Source of the DNA: a virus
IMG/VR virus record: IMGVR_UViG_3300005976_000005
Span: 85,282-149,281 of that record
Strand: one strand, 5' to 3'
Length of the DNA stretch: 64,000 bases
The notes under the pieces were generated by a model. That model was given only the letters and a program-made list of their open reading frames with translations, did not search any database and had not been told where the DNA came from. Shown in pieces: positions 1 to 8,038 of this stretch. Numbering within the stretch: position 1 is the first letter of the stretch; each line of letters opens with the position of its first letter. Position numbers and translations under genes: made by a program.

Positions 1-118
1 CATACTTATTGGCGAGAGATTGACCTCTTCTCATTAGTTTTTTATCCTCTTTGGATAAATTAGTATCCTTTAACTTGATCGTTTTCTCTATCATATAAAA
101 TTCTCTAAATTGTAACAT
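1..118 (-). CDS. Hypothetical protein, N-terminal part only (runs off window)
   Basis: An open frame starts with ATG at 118 and runs off the left edge after 39 codons. It is preceded by a GGGAGAAA Shine-Dalgarno sequence. The visible protein is basic and lysine-rich (MLQFREFYMIEKTIKLKD... then KKLMRRGQSLANKY). It lies just downstream of the tmRNA gene and is probably co-transcribed with it. No family is recognisable from this much sequence. Confidence 0.6.
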   Translation of the reverse strand, partial: MLQFREFYMIEKTIKLKDTNLSKEDKKLMRRGQSLANKY

Positions 119-134
119 TTTTTCTCCCAAAATG

Positions 135-499
135 TGGTGGAGCTGACGGGGACTTGAACCCCGTGTCCTGAATACGTCGCTGAAAACCTCGTTCACATGG
201 TTAGTCTCTTTCTAATCAGTCATCATAATCGTAAAAAAGACAAAGACAATTATGATGACCCAACAAAGTCAATTCGGTCCCCTTCTCTATGTTGGCTTCG
301 GTTGTCCTATCCTTCTGTCTTTTCCCTAATCCATCTTAGAAGGAGTCAGATGTTTCGGGCGCTACTTTAATTAAGCAGCTTGTGCGTAAGCGTAATCTTC
401 TGCGCTTGTCTTTCGGTCAGCTTTTTTTCGTGGCCAACTGACCAACCACGCCATGCAGCTTTTCAACTAACACACCCAGTCGAAAACCATTACAGCCCC
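135..499 (-). ncRNA. ssrA: tmRNA (SsrA), complete one-piece, tag AEDYAYAQAA
   Basis: The 5' end GGGGCUG (499-493) pairs over 7 bp, with one G-U pair, with CAGCUCC (145-139), followed by the encoded ACCA ending at 135. The T-arm GGGGUUCAAGUCCCC and the 5' GGUUUUCGACUGGG segment are typical of tmRNA. A pseudoknot matching PK1 is present: CGUGG pairs with CCACG and GGUCAG with CUGACC. Exactly 11 nt after it comes GCA and a reading frame A-E-D-Y-A-Y-A-Q-A-A-stop (403-371). The same 11-nt spacing separates PK1 from the resume codon in E. coli tmRNA. The product would rescue stalled ribosomes and tag the nascent chain. There is no promoter of its own in the 6 bp after the upstream 128-aa gene, so it is probably processed from that transcript. 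Confidence 0.95.
371..403 (-). other. tmRNA tag-peptide reading frame (AEDYAYAQAA)
   Basis: The resume codon is GCA at 403 and the frame ends with UAA at 371-373. The ten-residue tag ends in a small hydrophobic -AQAA, comparable with the -LAA degron of bacterial tags. The frame assignment rests on the PK1 spacing. The same frame is open upstream but would run into the pseudoknot. Confidence 0.85.
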
Positions 500-505
500 A
501 TATTT

Positions 506-892
506 TTAGTCTTCGGATGATGCCTTGAAAGTTGGTCTTCCCAAAGGTTCTCCACCGATAGCACTTGGTTCGTATTCGTTCTGTCTTATTTGCTCAGCTC
601 TTACGTACTTCCAATCCTTTCCTTTGAGACCAATCTGGTCTTCAACCTTGGAAAGTAATCCCTCTACACCCTCTGATGGAATGCCTTCAAACTTACCAAT
701 CTTGGTAATTGTACAAGCATCTGAGTAATACTTTGACCATTCTACGACACCCTTCTCTGCTCTACAAAGATTAAGGAATTTCTTTGGTTCGCCAGCATTA
801 TGTCTTTCTACATTGATAATTGCTACTTCCTGAGAAAGTCTCTCCAATTGTTGCTTGGATAGCATTTCGCTAAGCACTTCTACAAAAGCCAT
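506..892 (-). CDS. Hypothetical acidic protein (128 aa)
   Basis: A complete gene with ATG at 892 preceded by AGGAGAAACC and by a strong sigma-70-like promoter (926-954). The protein is mixed alpha/beta in character, has two cysteines (in NLCRAEKG and SDACTITK) and ends in an acidic ASSED tail. I recognise no family. Its stop is 6 bp upstream of the tmRNA 5' end, so the two form one transcription unit. Its first six codons and whole 5' leader are duplicated exactly at 2148-2238 (91-bp repeat), so this gene start has acted as a recombination joint. Confidence 0.75.
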   Translation of the reverse strand: MAFVEVLSEMLSKQQLERLSQEVAIINVERHNAGEPKKFLNLCRAEKGVVEWSKYYSDACTITKIGKFEGIPSEGVEGLLSKVEDQIGLKGKDWKYVRAEQIRQNEYEPSAIGGEPLGRPTFKASSED

Positions 893-966
893 TTTAGGTT
901 TCTCCTGTTAGATACGATTTATTACAATATAACATAATTATTTATAGTTGTCAAATGTTTTTCTAA
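876..966. repeat. 91-bp direct repeat, copy 1 (promoter + gene start)
   Basis: Identical base for base to 2148-2238 (offset 1272). Read on the minus strand, the unit holds the stop codon of the upstream glycan gene, a TTGACA-N17-TATATT promoter, an AGGAGA ribosome site and the first six codons MAFVEV of the 128-aa gene. The two copies flank an exostosin-like gene plus a damaged gene. This suggests insertion by recombination between gene starts, or a tandem duplication followed by replacement. Confidence 0.95.
926..954 (-). promoter_or_regulatory. Sigma-70-like promoter (copy 1)
   Basis: On the minus strand TTGACA (954-949) is separated by 17 bp from TATATT (931-926), 34 bp before the ATG at 892. 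A TATAAATA box (946-939), the T4 late-promoter motif, lies inside the spacer. It should drive the 128-aa gene and the tmRNA. Confidence 0.75.
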
Positions 967-1745
967 ATTTCCTTTTCTTTAATTTTTTCAAATATGAAAT
1001 TAGCAATTGATTTTTCACTACAAATACGATTCCACCAATCTAAAGTTTTATTTTGATATTCTTGTTGTATATTCTCATCTAATATTATATCATAAACTTT
1101 TGCAACAATTTCTTTATCATTAATGTTTAACATAGGACATTCTTCATAAATGTAATTTTGGGGCTGATTAACCGACAAAACAATACATCCACTTTTGGCA
1201 GCCTCAAAAAATCTGAAAGTTTCGCTATTAATATTACCAGTTGGACAAAAAGCAATTTTTGTATTCATCAAAAAATTGGAATAATCTTTTCCAGAAAGTC
1301 CTTTTGCAAATCCATTACTAATATTCAACTTAACCAAATCTGCAAAGTTATTTGTAATAAAATTAAGAAGATTTCTTCTATGATTTGTTGGTACTTGACC
1401 GGAGAAACCGATATAGATGTTTCTATCTTTAATACTTTTCATTTCAATATCTTGAAAATTTTTAGTATAACCCAAAGGAATTTCAAAAATATTTTCTTGA
1501 TTTCTGTTATAGTGTCTAAATCCTAAAAATATATCATTATTAAAACTAATAGGTCTTCTCCATTCATCACTAAGAATTAAAGCAATTGTTTTTTTACAAT
1601 TATGTGATTGACATGATAATTGTTCTAAACTACCAATCAAAAAATCATATTTTTCAAAATCTAAATCTTTTTTTGAAAGCTCATTTAAAATTTTGTCTAT
1701 GTATTTTTTTTCATAAAAATTTTCAGCAAGCCATTGTATTTTCAT
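963..1745 (-). CDS. Exostosin-like (GT47-type) glycosyltransferase
   Basis: A 260-aa protein starting at ATG 1745 behind GGGAGGATAATTAA. The C-terminal half carries the pattern usual in exostosin/GT47-like GT-B domains: IGFSGQ, then FAKGLSG, DYSNFLMNTKIAFCP, and SETFRFFEAAKSGCIVLS, the nucleotide-sugar-binding segment. The N-terminal region (LIGSLEQL, IALILSDEWRRP) fits the acceptor half. It probably transfers a sugar to a cytoplasmic glycan intermediate. It is the last gene of the glycan operon, sits between two copies of a 91-bp repeat, and ends inside copy 1. Donor and acceptor cannot be read from the sequence. Confidence 0.7.
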   Translation of the reverse strand: MKIQWLAENFYEKKYIDKILNELSKKDLDFEKYDFLIGSLEQLSCQSHNCKKTIALILSDEWRRPISFNNDIFLGFRHYNRNQENIFEIPLGYTKNFQDIEMKSIKDRNIYIGFSGQVPTNHRRNLLNFITNNFADLVKLNISNGFAKGLSGKDYSNFLMNTKIAFCPTGNINSETFRFFEAAKSGCIVLSVNQPQNYIYEECPMLNINDKEIVAKVYDIILDENIQQEYQNKTLDWWNRICSEKSIANFIFEKIKEKEI

Positions 1746-1749
1746 TTAA

Positions 1750-2164
1750 TTATCCTCCCACAATTTCTTCAACTGGTTTTTTTAGAGACCAATCCGCGTC
1801 CATAATGTTCTTTGGAAATTTTAATTCGCCTGCTTTTATCAAAGGAATTTTATCAGTCTCTCCCCTCCAAACAATATACCTCCATTGTTGTTCATTCAAC
1901 TTTGATCTTGAAATATATTTATTCGAACGAGAATGCCATAAATGATAAGTATTAAATTCATCTAAATCAACTTCAAATTGATTTCTTGTTTACAATTATA
2001 TTGTAATGATTCAAAATCTATTCTATTCTTTTGTGCCGGAGTAATTTGTGATAAAATACTACTCAATTCTTTAGAGTATCCACTTATTTCTAAAAAATCA
2101 ACTAATCCCTCGTCACAATTGCTAATACAGGTTTGTTCACAAATGCAACTTCTACAAAAGCCAT
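1750..2164 (-). pseudogene. Chimeric gene remnant (SPASM-like Cys cluster?)
   Basis: The copy-2 ATG at 2164 opens with MAFVEV, reads into foreign sequence and stops after 20 codons. Two other frames hold clear coding remains. One reads RSCICEQTCISNCDEGLV then DFLEISGYSKELSSIL. The other reads EVDLDEFNTYHLWHSRS, then YIVWRGETDKIPLIKAGE, ending VEEIVGG at 1750, just before the ribosome site of the exostosin-like gene. At least one frameshift and a lost 5' end separate them. The clustered cysteines recall the C-terminal SPASM region of radical SAM proteins such as the gene at 4051-5187, but that is inference. Confidence 0.6.
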
Positions 2165-2238
2165 TTTAGGTTTCTCCTGTTAGATACGATTTATTACAAT
2201 ATAACATAATTATTTATAGTTGTCAAATGTTTTTCTAA
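2148..2238. repeat. 91-bp direct repeat, copy 2
   Basis: Exact copy of 876-966. Here the duplicated gene start MAFVEV is fused to an unrelated broken reading frame. The left-hand part of the repeat supplies the stop codon of the Gfo/Idh-type gene (2235). Confidence 0.95.
2198..2226 (-). promoter_or_regulatory. Sigma-70-like promoter (copy 2)
   Basis: Duplicate of the promoter at 926-954: TTGACA (2226-2221), 17-bp spacer, TATATT (2203-2198). It now lies upstream of the broken gene at 1750-2164 and the exostosin-like gene, which it would drive. Confidence 0.7.
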
Positions 2239-3104
2239 TTCGTTCTTTCCAATATTTGAGTTATTCTTATAGCATCATCAATATTACTTTCTACTTTATC
2301 ATCTAACAAATCTTTAAAATAACCAATTGAATTATTTAAGTTATTCATTTCATCAAACGCAATATTTTGTTTGGACTTAATCATTTCGTCAGGAAGAGCC
2401 GAATACTTCTTATCATATCTAACTATCGAAACTGGAATGCTATTAGTCGTATCATATCTTGCAAATCCTTTACTTCCATAGACATTGACACAAAATTCTT
2501 TTTGATAAAAATTCAGACTAACATCTAATCTAGCTTTAAACTTTTTATCAATCTTAGAAATACATTCTATCGAACCATTTGTACATTTTCCGTCATAATA
2601 CATGTATTCTTTGAAACTAAAATCAAGTTCATATAAACTAAAAAATCTAGGAAGAACTGATAAGTGATGAGATGCTAGTAACCAAAACACATCATAGTTC
2701 ATAAATCTACCCAAATGTTTAGTTGACATTTCAATAAACTCTATTTCACCAATATCCTGAGATTGAATATAATCTAAACCTTTTGAGAACATTTGAGTAT
2801 ATTCAACAGCAATTTTCAAATTTCTCTCTTGTGCTAATTCTGCCAATTCTTTTGCTTCTTCATATTTTAGAGTTATTGGTTTTTCTACAAATACATTTTT
2901 ACCAGCAAGAAGAGCTTTCTTTGTCAATTCATAATGTGTCTGTATTGGAGTTACTATAATCACAGAATGAATAGATTTGTCATTCCAAATAATGTTTAAA
3001 TCCGTCTTAGAATCTGCCGCAATAACTAAATCAAAATATTTAGGAATGTATTTTATTATTTTACTTCCCCAATAACCTTTTCCAATTAACGCTACTCTAT
3101 TCAT
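2235..3104 (-). CDS. Gfo/Idh/MocA-family NAD(P)-dependent oxidoreductase
   Basis: A 289-aa protein. The N-terminal Rossmann fold has the glycine motif ALIGKGYWGSK (residues 5-15), the strand VIIVTPIQTHYEL and the family signature VFVEKPITLKYEEAKEL (about 91-107) with the catalytic Lys of EKP. The C-terminal half is the usual alpha/beta substrate domain and contains the HLGRF and ASHHLS segments. In glycan clusters such enzymes oxidise or reduce UDP- or dTDP-sugars on the way to amino sugars, which is the likely role here. ATG at 3104 overlaps the end of the preceding gene (3101). The stop lies in the 91-bp repeat. The exact substrate is unknown. Confidence 0.85.
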   Translation of the reverse strand: MNRVALIGKGYWGSKIIKYIPKYFDLVIAADSKTDLNIIWNDKSIHSVIIVTPIQTHYELTKKALLAGKNVFVEKPITLKYEEAKELAELAQERNLKIAVEYTQMFSKGLDYIQSQDIGEIEFIEMSTKHLGRFMNYDVFWLLASHHLSVLPRFFSLYELDFSFKEYMYYDGKCTNGSIECISKIDKKFKARLDVSLNFYQKEFCVNVYGSKGFARYDTTNSIPVSIVRYDKKYSALPDEMIKSKQNIAFDEMNNLNNSIGYFKDLLDDKVESNIDDAIRITQILERTN

Positions 3105-4054
3105 AATTTTGATAACATCCTTTTAAATTGTTCAAACCTATGATACTCTGTATGATTTGATAAAACAAACTTTCTTCCGTTAAATCTTATATGGTCAAAG
3201 CTTCCTGGATAACTTATTATCGCACTCATCACTTCCCCAAAATTCAAAGCATCTACATGAATATAATTGACTGAATGAACGAATCCAAGTTTCTTCATAT
3301 CTTCACAAGAATCCGATAACAATAAAGAACCAACAGAAGGAATCTCAAAATGTTTCATCAAAGTATATCTCACAATCGCACACGAAGACAAACAACATCT
3401 ATATTGATAAAGTGTATTTAAAAAGTCATACTTAAATTTAAAACCAGCTCGAAGCGCTTCTTCTGTTTTAATTTTGTAACCGGGGTGGTTAAGATTTTCA
3501 ACAAAATTTCCATATTTTTTTAAAACCGTTTGTCTTAAAGGATAGTAAAAACCCAACGCACCAGATACTAAACACTTATTTTTAGGATTTTCATTCATAG
3601 GAAGTCTTCTTGAATAATCTGAATTACCAACAAATTGAGGAAACCATTCTGCCTTTTTTACAAACTGAGGCCACATATTTCTAAAAGCTTCATCATACGC
3701 ATACATTATTCTGTCACATCTTTCCATTAACTTTTCACTTGCTTCAAAAAATTTGTTATTTTCCTCTTCCCTTTTAAATTTTTCATGCCAAGGATGAAGA
3801 TCAATAAAATATCCAATAAGTTTTTGGCTTTTAGGTAATTTGTATAAACTCTTCATCAAATCTGGTTCGTTCTTTTGGGGACTCTTGAATGTCATAACAA
3901 CATCATATTTCTTCAATTTAGTCGGACTAATATCATTACATACAATTCTATCAAACCCAAGATTATTCTCAATCAACTCAAACAAAGGCAAATATGTTTC
4001 AAATGAAGCAAAGTTACCACTATAAACTTCTGGAATCAACAGACACCCTTTCAT
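3101..4054 (-). CDS. GT-B glycosyltransferase-like protein (317 aa)
   Basis: It starts MKGCLLIPEVYSGNFASFE at ATG 4054 behind AGGAGTTGAATAA and overlaps the radical SAM stop by 4 bp. The layout suits a GT1/CgeB-like GT-B fold: an N-terminal domain (DVVMTFKSP, LIGYFIDLHPWHEKF), a hinge with DRIMYAYDEAFRNMWPQF, then a C-terminal domain with ALGFYYPLRQTVLKKY and SVGSLLLSDSCEDMKKLGF. The last is the nucleotide-sugar-facing segment of glycosyl_trans_1_2-type enzymes. It probably acts in the cytoplasm on the same glycan as its neighbours. The family is inferred from pattern, not from a search. Confidence 0.6.
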   Translation of the reverse strand: MKGCLLIPEVYSGNFASFETYLPLFELIENNLGFDRIVCNDISPTKLKKYDVVMTFKSPQKNEPDLMKSLYKLPKSQKLIGYFIDLHPWHEKFKREEENNKFFEASEKLMERCDRIMYAYDEAFRNMWPQFVKKAEWFPQFVGNSDYSRRLPMNENPKNKCLVSGALGFYYPLRQTVLKKYGNFVENLNHPGYKIKTEEALRAGFKFKYDFLNTLYQYRCCLSSCAIVRYTLMKHFEIPSVGSLLLSDSCEDMKKLGFVHSVNYIHVDALNFGEVMSAIISYPGSFDHIRFNGRKFVLSNHTEYHRFEQFKRMLSKL

Positions 4055-5187
4055 TTATTCAACTCCTGATATGCTTTATTTATCTCAAGACCCATTCTGT
4101 TACAACGCAGATTACAACCAAAACAACTTTTCTGAGCATTCCAATTCGGATTATAGTTTTTCATAATCATATCCTTGAATTTATCCAAGTCAGAAGTTAC
4201 TTTACCTATCCGGCATTGCTTACCTGTAGGGGTAGCCGTCGTGCTACACTTATACACATATCCATCAGCACCATAAGTAATCTGATAATATCCATAAACA
4301 CACTTCTCAAAGTCAAACTTATCAACATCTGTAAACTCTGGTCCTGTATAAAATATATATGGCTTCTCTGATTTACTTCTTGAAAGATAAGGACTCAAGC
4401 GATTATAATAATCTTCATCGTCTGGAAGTTCTCTTTTGTATTTGTATTCTCTAACCTTATCAAAAGTCTGATTATAGTTGGCAAACGGAATAGAGAATCG
4501 CAAACTATCGACTCCTATTCTTCTAGCATGTTTAACAATGGCTTCAAAATTTTCATCGTTATCACTATCATGAGATATCAAATAACACATTCTGATAGCA
4601 TGACTCGGCTTACCTACTTTACGACGAATCTCGGTTGCCATCTCCAAACCTTTTAAAATCTCGTCAGTAAATAGCTCTTTATGCTTAGTCCCCTTTGTTT
4701 TAGCCCAAGAGTCGGGCAAACCGGCATCAACGCTCACTGAGAGATAATCAACATCGTCAGTAGAGATTCTATTCAACTCCGTCAAGAAACCCGTTTTCTC
4801 TTCAAGAGTTGCTAGTAGACTTCCGTTTGTGTGAATACCGAAATGATTTCCATACATTTTAGTAGTTGCCAGATAAGCCATACAGTATGGATTCATCAAG
4901 GGTTCCGTGTATGCTCCACCATAAATATGAAAAGGAATTGCTCCTTCAAGTTTGTGTAGTAAAGCGAGACCATCAGATTCCCAGGTTCCTAATGATTTAT
5001 CAAACAATTTACCAGCACAATGAGGACAGTGAAGATTACATGCTTTTTTATGGTCACCAGGAAGATGTATTTCAAATTGCCTTGGAAATATGAAATCTCC
5101 ATTAAAAAAGACTTTAGGGTCTTTTATATGAGCAATTAACTGGTCATAATAATGATAAGGCGGTAGTCTCATGTCAATTCTTTTCAT
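4051..5187 (-). CDS. Radical SAM / SPASM-domain enzyme
   Basis: A 378-aa protein with CNLHCPHC near residue 51, the CxxxCxxC motif that binds the [4Fe-4S] cluster used to cleave S-adenosylmethionine. IYGGAYTEPLMNP and FGIHTNGSLL are the usual following strands of the radical SAM barrel, and DYLSVSVDAG is the later SAM-contacting strand. The C-terminus holds further cysteines (FEKCVYGYY, YKCSTTATP, KQCRIGK, KSCFGCNLRCNRMG), a SPASM-type auxiliary cluster domain. ATG 5187 follows TTGGAGAATTGAT. Its place among glycosyltransferases suggests a sugar or linker modification, but peptide maturation cannot be excluded. Confidence 0.9.
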   Translation of the reverse strand: MKRIDMRLPPYHYYDQLIAHIKDPKVFFNGDFIFPRQFEIHLPGDHKKACNLHCPHCAGKLFDKSLGTWESDGLALLHKLEGAIPFHIYGGAYTEPLMNPYCMAYLATTKMYGNHFGIHTNGSLLATLEEKTGFLTELNRISTDDVDYLSVSVDAGLPDSWAKTKGTKHKELFTDEILKGLEMATEIRRKVGKPSHAIRMCYLISHDSDNDENFEAIVKHARRIGVDSLRFSIPFANYNQTFDKVREYKYKRELPDDEDYYNRLSPYLSRSKSEKPYIFYTGPEFTDVDKFDFEKCVYGYYQITYGADGYVYKCSTTATPTGKQCRIGKVTSDLDKFKDMIMKNYNPNWNAQKSCFGCNLRCNRMGLEINKAYQELNK

Positions 5188-5188
5188 A

Positions 5189-5860
5189 TCAATTCTCCAA
5201 ATAAAAATGTGGATATTTTTCTCTCAACTTCTGTTTATTATTTTCTTTATTTATTGTTGCTCTATTTGAATTAAAATTTGTCCCAATCCGATAATACAAA
5301 AAAGTATCTGGACATTTCTTGAACTTAAAACCATGGTAAGCACAATTTAACCAAAAATCATAGTCGGAAGAACCGTTAATAAACGATTCATCAAAACCAC
5401 CAACAGACTTCCAAACATTCCTTTTAAACATTGCAGAACAATGAATGAAAGGTCCGCGACGAATTCTTTCAATATCAAATTCTGGCCAGTTGAACATTCT
5501 ATTTAATTCTCCAAAACATTGAGAATTTGAGTAAGAAATGTCGACTTCATTTTCAACAATGTTGTCATAGTTTGATTGTATGTAGTTACTTGGAATCTTA
5601 TCGTCAGCATCAAGACAAATTATATATTCACCTTTAGTATTTGCGATTCCAATATTTCTTGTACTTGGTGTCTGTAGATTATTTTTGTTTCTAATAACTT
5701 TACAACCCAAACTTCTCGCAATATCATATGAACCATCTGAACTACAATCATCTACAACCAAAATATCATAGTACAAACTTGTCTGATTACGATTAATGGA
5801 TTCAACACACTCACTAATATACTGTTCTTTATTATAACAAGTAACTACAATAGAAACCAT
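5189..5860 (-). CDS. GT2 family glycosyltransferase (GT-A)
   Basis: N-terminal GT-A fold: VSIVVTCYNKEQYISECVES, then ILVVDDCSSDGSYDIA (UDP-sugar binding), NIGIANTKGEYIICLDADD with the metal-binding DxD, and GGFDESFINGSSDYDFWLN, the acceptor/catalytic region. I use ATG 5860 rather than the TTG two codons upstream, since AAGGATGAATTGGAA precedes it. At about 223 aa it is a minimal single-domain enzyme, cytoplasmic, with no membrane segment. It ends 1 bp before the radical SAM start. Confidence 0.9.
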   Translation of the reverse strand: MVSIVVTCYNKEQYISECVESINRNQTSLYYDILVVDDCSSDGSYDIARSLGCKVIRNKNNLQTPSTRNIGIANTKGEYIICLDADDKIPSNYIQSNYDNIVENEVDISYSNSQCFGELNRMFNWPEFDIERIRRGPFIHCSAMFKRNVWKSVGGFDESFINGSSDYDFWLNCAYHGFKFKKCPDTFLYYRIGTNFNSNRATINKENNKQKLREKYPHFYLEN

Positions 5861-5920
5861 TTCCAATTCATCCTTTACAATAGGTTTTCATCAAGTCTTC
5901 TAAAATTAACTCAACAATTT

Positions 5921-6532
5921 CTATATATTTTGATTTATAATTTCAATCAGTTCTGATGATCTATTATCATAAGTATGTTTCGACTTTACAGTTTTATGTC
6001 CGTGTTGACTGATCTTCATCATCTCTAATGGATTATCAAGGTAAAAATAAAGCTTTTCAAAAAAATCTTCCAAAGAATTATATATAACCAAATCCTTTTC
6101 TAAATCAAATAAGTTATCAATTTTGTCAGTCTTGTTAGTAAACAACAAAGTATTACATCCTAATGTTTCGAAAGTCCTATAGTTTATGTCATTACTAATA
6201 TTTCTATTCCAATGTATTTTGTATGAATTCACTGCTCTAACCATTTCCTCACCTATTACAAATATATCCTTCTTAATAGGAAAATGTTTAGATATGTTAT
6301 CCAACCAATTTTTACGATTACAATAATTGCCACAAAAACCCAAATCAACATTCTTTTCAACTTCATCCATTGGAAAAATTAAGTCGCATGGGTACGCATT
6401 TGGAAACCAATACTTTTTTGGAACTCTAAACTTGGGGATGTATTCTGAAGTAGAATTCAGCAAAACATCAATATTTTGTCTCTTACAAGTTGATATATGT
6501 TGATTCAGAACAGTTAGATATTTTATGTACAA
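5921..6532 (-). CDS. CgeB-like GT-B glycosyltransferase, probably 5'-truncated
   Basis: The frame has no ATG: it opens after a TAG near 6550 and the first possible start is TTG at 6532. The protein keeps the C-terminal GT-B half: VDLGFCGNYCNRKNWLDNI, IHWNRNISNDINYRTFETLG, CNTLLFTNKTDKIDNLF and HTYDNRSSELIEII, the usual ending of CgeB/spore-maturation-type glycosyltransferases. The N-terminal half of such enzymes is missing. The 160 bp upstream to the next gene has only a different-frame 52-codon ORF. I read this as a decaying or shortened gene in the glycan cassette. Confidence 0.55.
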   Translation of the reverse strand: MYIKYLTVLNQHISTCKRQNIDVLLNSTSEYIPKFRVPKKYWFPNAYPCDLIFPMDEVEKNVDLGFCGNYCNRKNWLDNISKHFPIKKDIFVIGEEMVRAVNSYKIHWNRNISNDINYRTFETLGCNTLLFTNKTDKIDNLFDLEKDLVIYNSLEDFFEKLYFYLDNPLEMMKISQHGHKTVKSKHTYDNRSSELIEIINQNI

Positions 6533-6695
6533 ATATGCAACATGATGTTGCTATTGTGAGAAAATAACCTAAAAGAATTTCCAAAGAATTTATCTTTGGA
6601 AAAAAGAAACCTATAACTGGATTTAGATTTCTTAAAAACATTATATAGTTCTATCCATGATTTAATATTGTTTGATTTTAATCATTTATATATCC
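6533..6695. other. Gene-poor gap upstream of truncated GT
   Basis: These 163 bp hold no credible gene. A short frame (MFLRNLNPVIGFFFPK...) reads from about 6640 but has no ribosome site. It may be part of the lost N-terminus of the adjoining glycosyltransferase in a shifted frame. I see no promoter or terminator. Confidence 0.4.
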
Positions 6696-7496
6696 CTATT
6701 TAAAATCTTTTAATCCAGCATTCCATAAGTTATTCTCAAGACTACAATATGATAAAGCCTTTTTATAGTTTTCAACAACAGCATCTTTCATTCGGTTATA
6801 CTTCTCAAATGACAAACCCTCTATGATTCTTCCCACTTCATCAATTGATTCAATCAATATCATCCCATCTGTATTGAAGAACTTTTCTATCTCTGGACAA
6901 CCCCAATAAATCGGAACCGTGCCTGTAATGAAACAATCTATCAACTTTTCAGTAAAGTAATATTTCAGAGATGAGTTCTCAATAGCAAAAGAAAAACAAT
7001 ATTCTCCCAAACCGTCTGCTTTATTATCTATTGGTTTGAATTCTCGACCATATAAGTCCATCTGAGAACCATATCTATCCATGATTTCGATTCTTTTTCT
7101 TTGACCAATGGTATTCTTTTTCAGAGAAGTAACCATTGATAATAGTTTACTCTTTTGGTGTATTTTCCTATCTTCAGTAAAGACCCAAGAACCACCCAGA
7201 GGATAAAAGGAAGCGTTCTCATATCTCTGTGCCAAATCGTAATCGAAAGTCAATACCAAATCGAACAATCCAATATGCTGTTCAACAAATTCGTATTGGG
7301 CAGGAATAATGATTGGTGGTTCAACAAGCCAAGCAATCTTAACATCTACATCATCCTTCATTGCTTCGGCAAACCTTCTATCAGTATAGACAACAGGAGA
7401 GACATTCAAATCCCATTCCCAACGAAAATAGTCTCCAAGTCTCTTATAACTATTGCGGTCAAAATTAGAATCTTTAATTGAAATCTTAGGAAGCAT
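6696..7496 (-). CDS. GT10-like (alpha-1,3-fucosyltransferase-type) glycosyltransferase
   Basis: The C-terminal half (about residues 165-215) carries the GT10 signature: FSFAIENSSLKYYFTEKLID followed by CFITGTVPIYWGCPEIEKFF. The conserved EN, TEK and GTVPIYWG positions bind the GDP-sugar in fucosyltransferases. The N-terminal half (VKIAWLVEPPIIIP, FDLVLTFDYDLAQRY, YPLGGSWV) matches the acceptor-side Rossmann domain. ATG 7496 overlaps the preceding gene by 11 bp and has AAGGA seven bases upstream. It probably adds fucose or a related 6-deoxy sugar. A GT11-like gene close by supports GDP-fucose use. Confidence 0.85.
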   Translation of the reverse strand: MLPKISIKDSNFDRNSYKRLGDYFRWEWDLNVSPVVYTDRRFAEAMKDDVDVKIAWLVEPPIIIPAQYEFVEQHIGLFDLVLTFDYDLAQRYENASFYPLGGSWVFTEDRKIHQKSKLLSMVTSLKKNTIGQRKRIEIMDRYGSQMDLYGREFKPIDNKADGLGEYCFSFAIENSSLKYYFTEKLIDCFITGTVPIYWGCPEIEKFFNTDGMILIESIDEVGRIIEGLSFEKYNRMKDAVVENYKKALSYCSLENNLWNAGLKDFK

Positions 7497-8028
7497 GTAT
7501 CAGTTCCTTGACGTTTTCCAAGTTCGTATATTGATTGAGAACTTCAATAAAATCATCACCTCTATTCCTGAGATAGACTAAGTGCTTAATCTTATCTGGT
7601 CTACTACTAATGTATTCTCTATACTCTACAAATCTTAATGCGTCTTCATAGACTGGAAGCGGAACATAAACATTTCTGTCGTTCAGCACACGAGTCTCCA
7701 ATAAGACTTGTTTCAATAACGGGTCAATGTAAGTCTTTGAATAAATTTCAAAGCTATCAAATAAGTCAAACTTGATGTCCAATTGTCTTGGACTAGAATA
7801 ATAGTCCACATGAATTCTTCCCGGTAAATGACTAACACGAATATCACCATAAAAAGATATTACGTTTTGAATTAAAGAAGCCATTCTTGATTTGTCTTCA
7901 CAGAAGATATCTAAGTCAGAATATTCCCTATAGTTTGGATAGTATTTCGGCAACCTAACTATAACATAACGCAATTCTTTCAGTTGTTCAAATAAATGTC
8001 TCAAGTCAATAATATTAGAAAATTTCAT
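7486..8028 (-). CDS. Nucleotidyltransferase-fold protein
   Basis: About 180 aa. YSDLDIFCED is a DxD pair as in Pol-beta/MNT nucleotidyltransferases, and RQLDIKFDLFDS could supply the third acidic residue. A preceding GS motif is not evident. ATG 8028 is used, with AAAGGATTGAAG before it; the upstream TTG is less well spaced. It lies in the glycan operon between a ParB-like protein and the GT10-like gene, overlapping the latter. It might activate a non-sugar substituent, but nothing fixes the substrate. Confidence 0.5.
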   Translation of the reverse strand: MKFSNIIDLRHLFEQLKELRYVIVRLPKYYPNYREYSDLDIFCEDKSRMASLIQNVISFYGDIRVSHLPGRIHVDYYSSPRQLDIKFDLFDSFEIYSKTYIDPLLKQVLLETRVLNDRNVYVPLPVYEDALRFVEYREYISSRPDKIKHLVYLRNRGDDFIEVLNQYTNLENVKELIHAS

Positions 8029-8038
8029 CTTCAATCCT

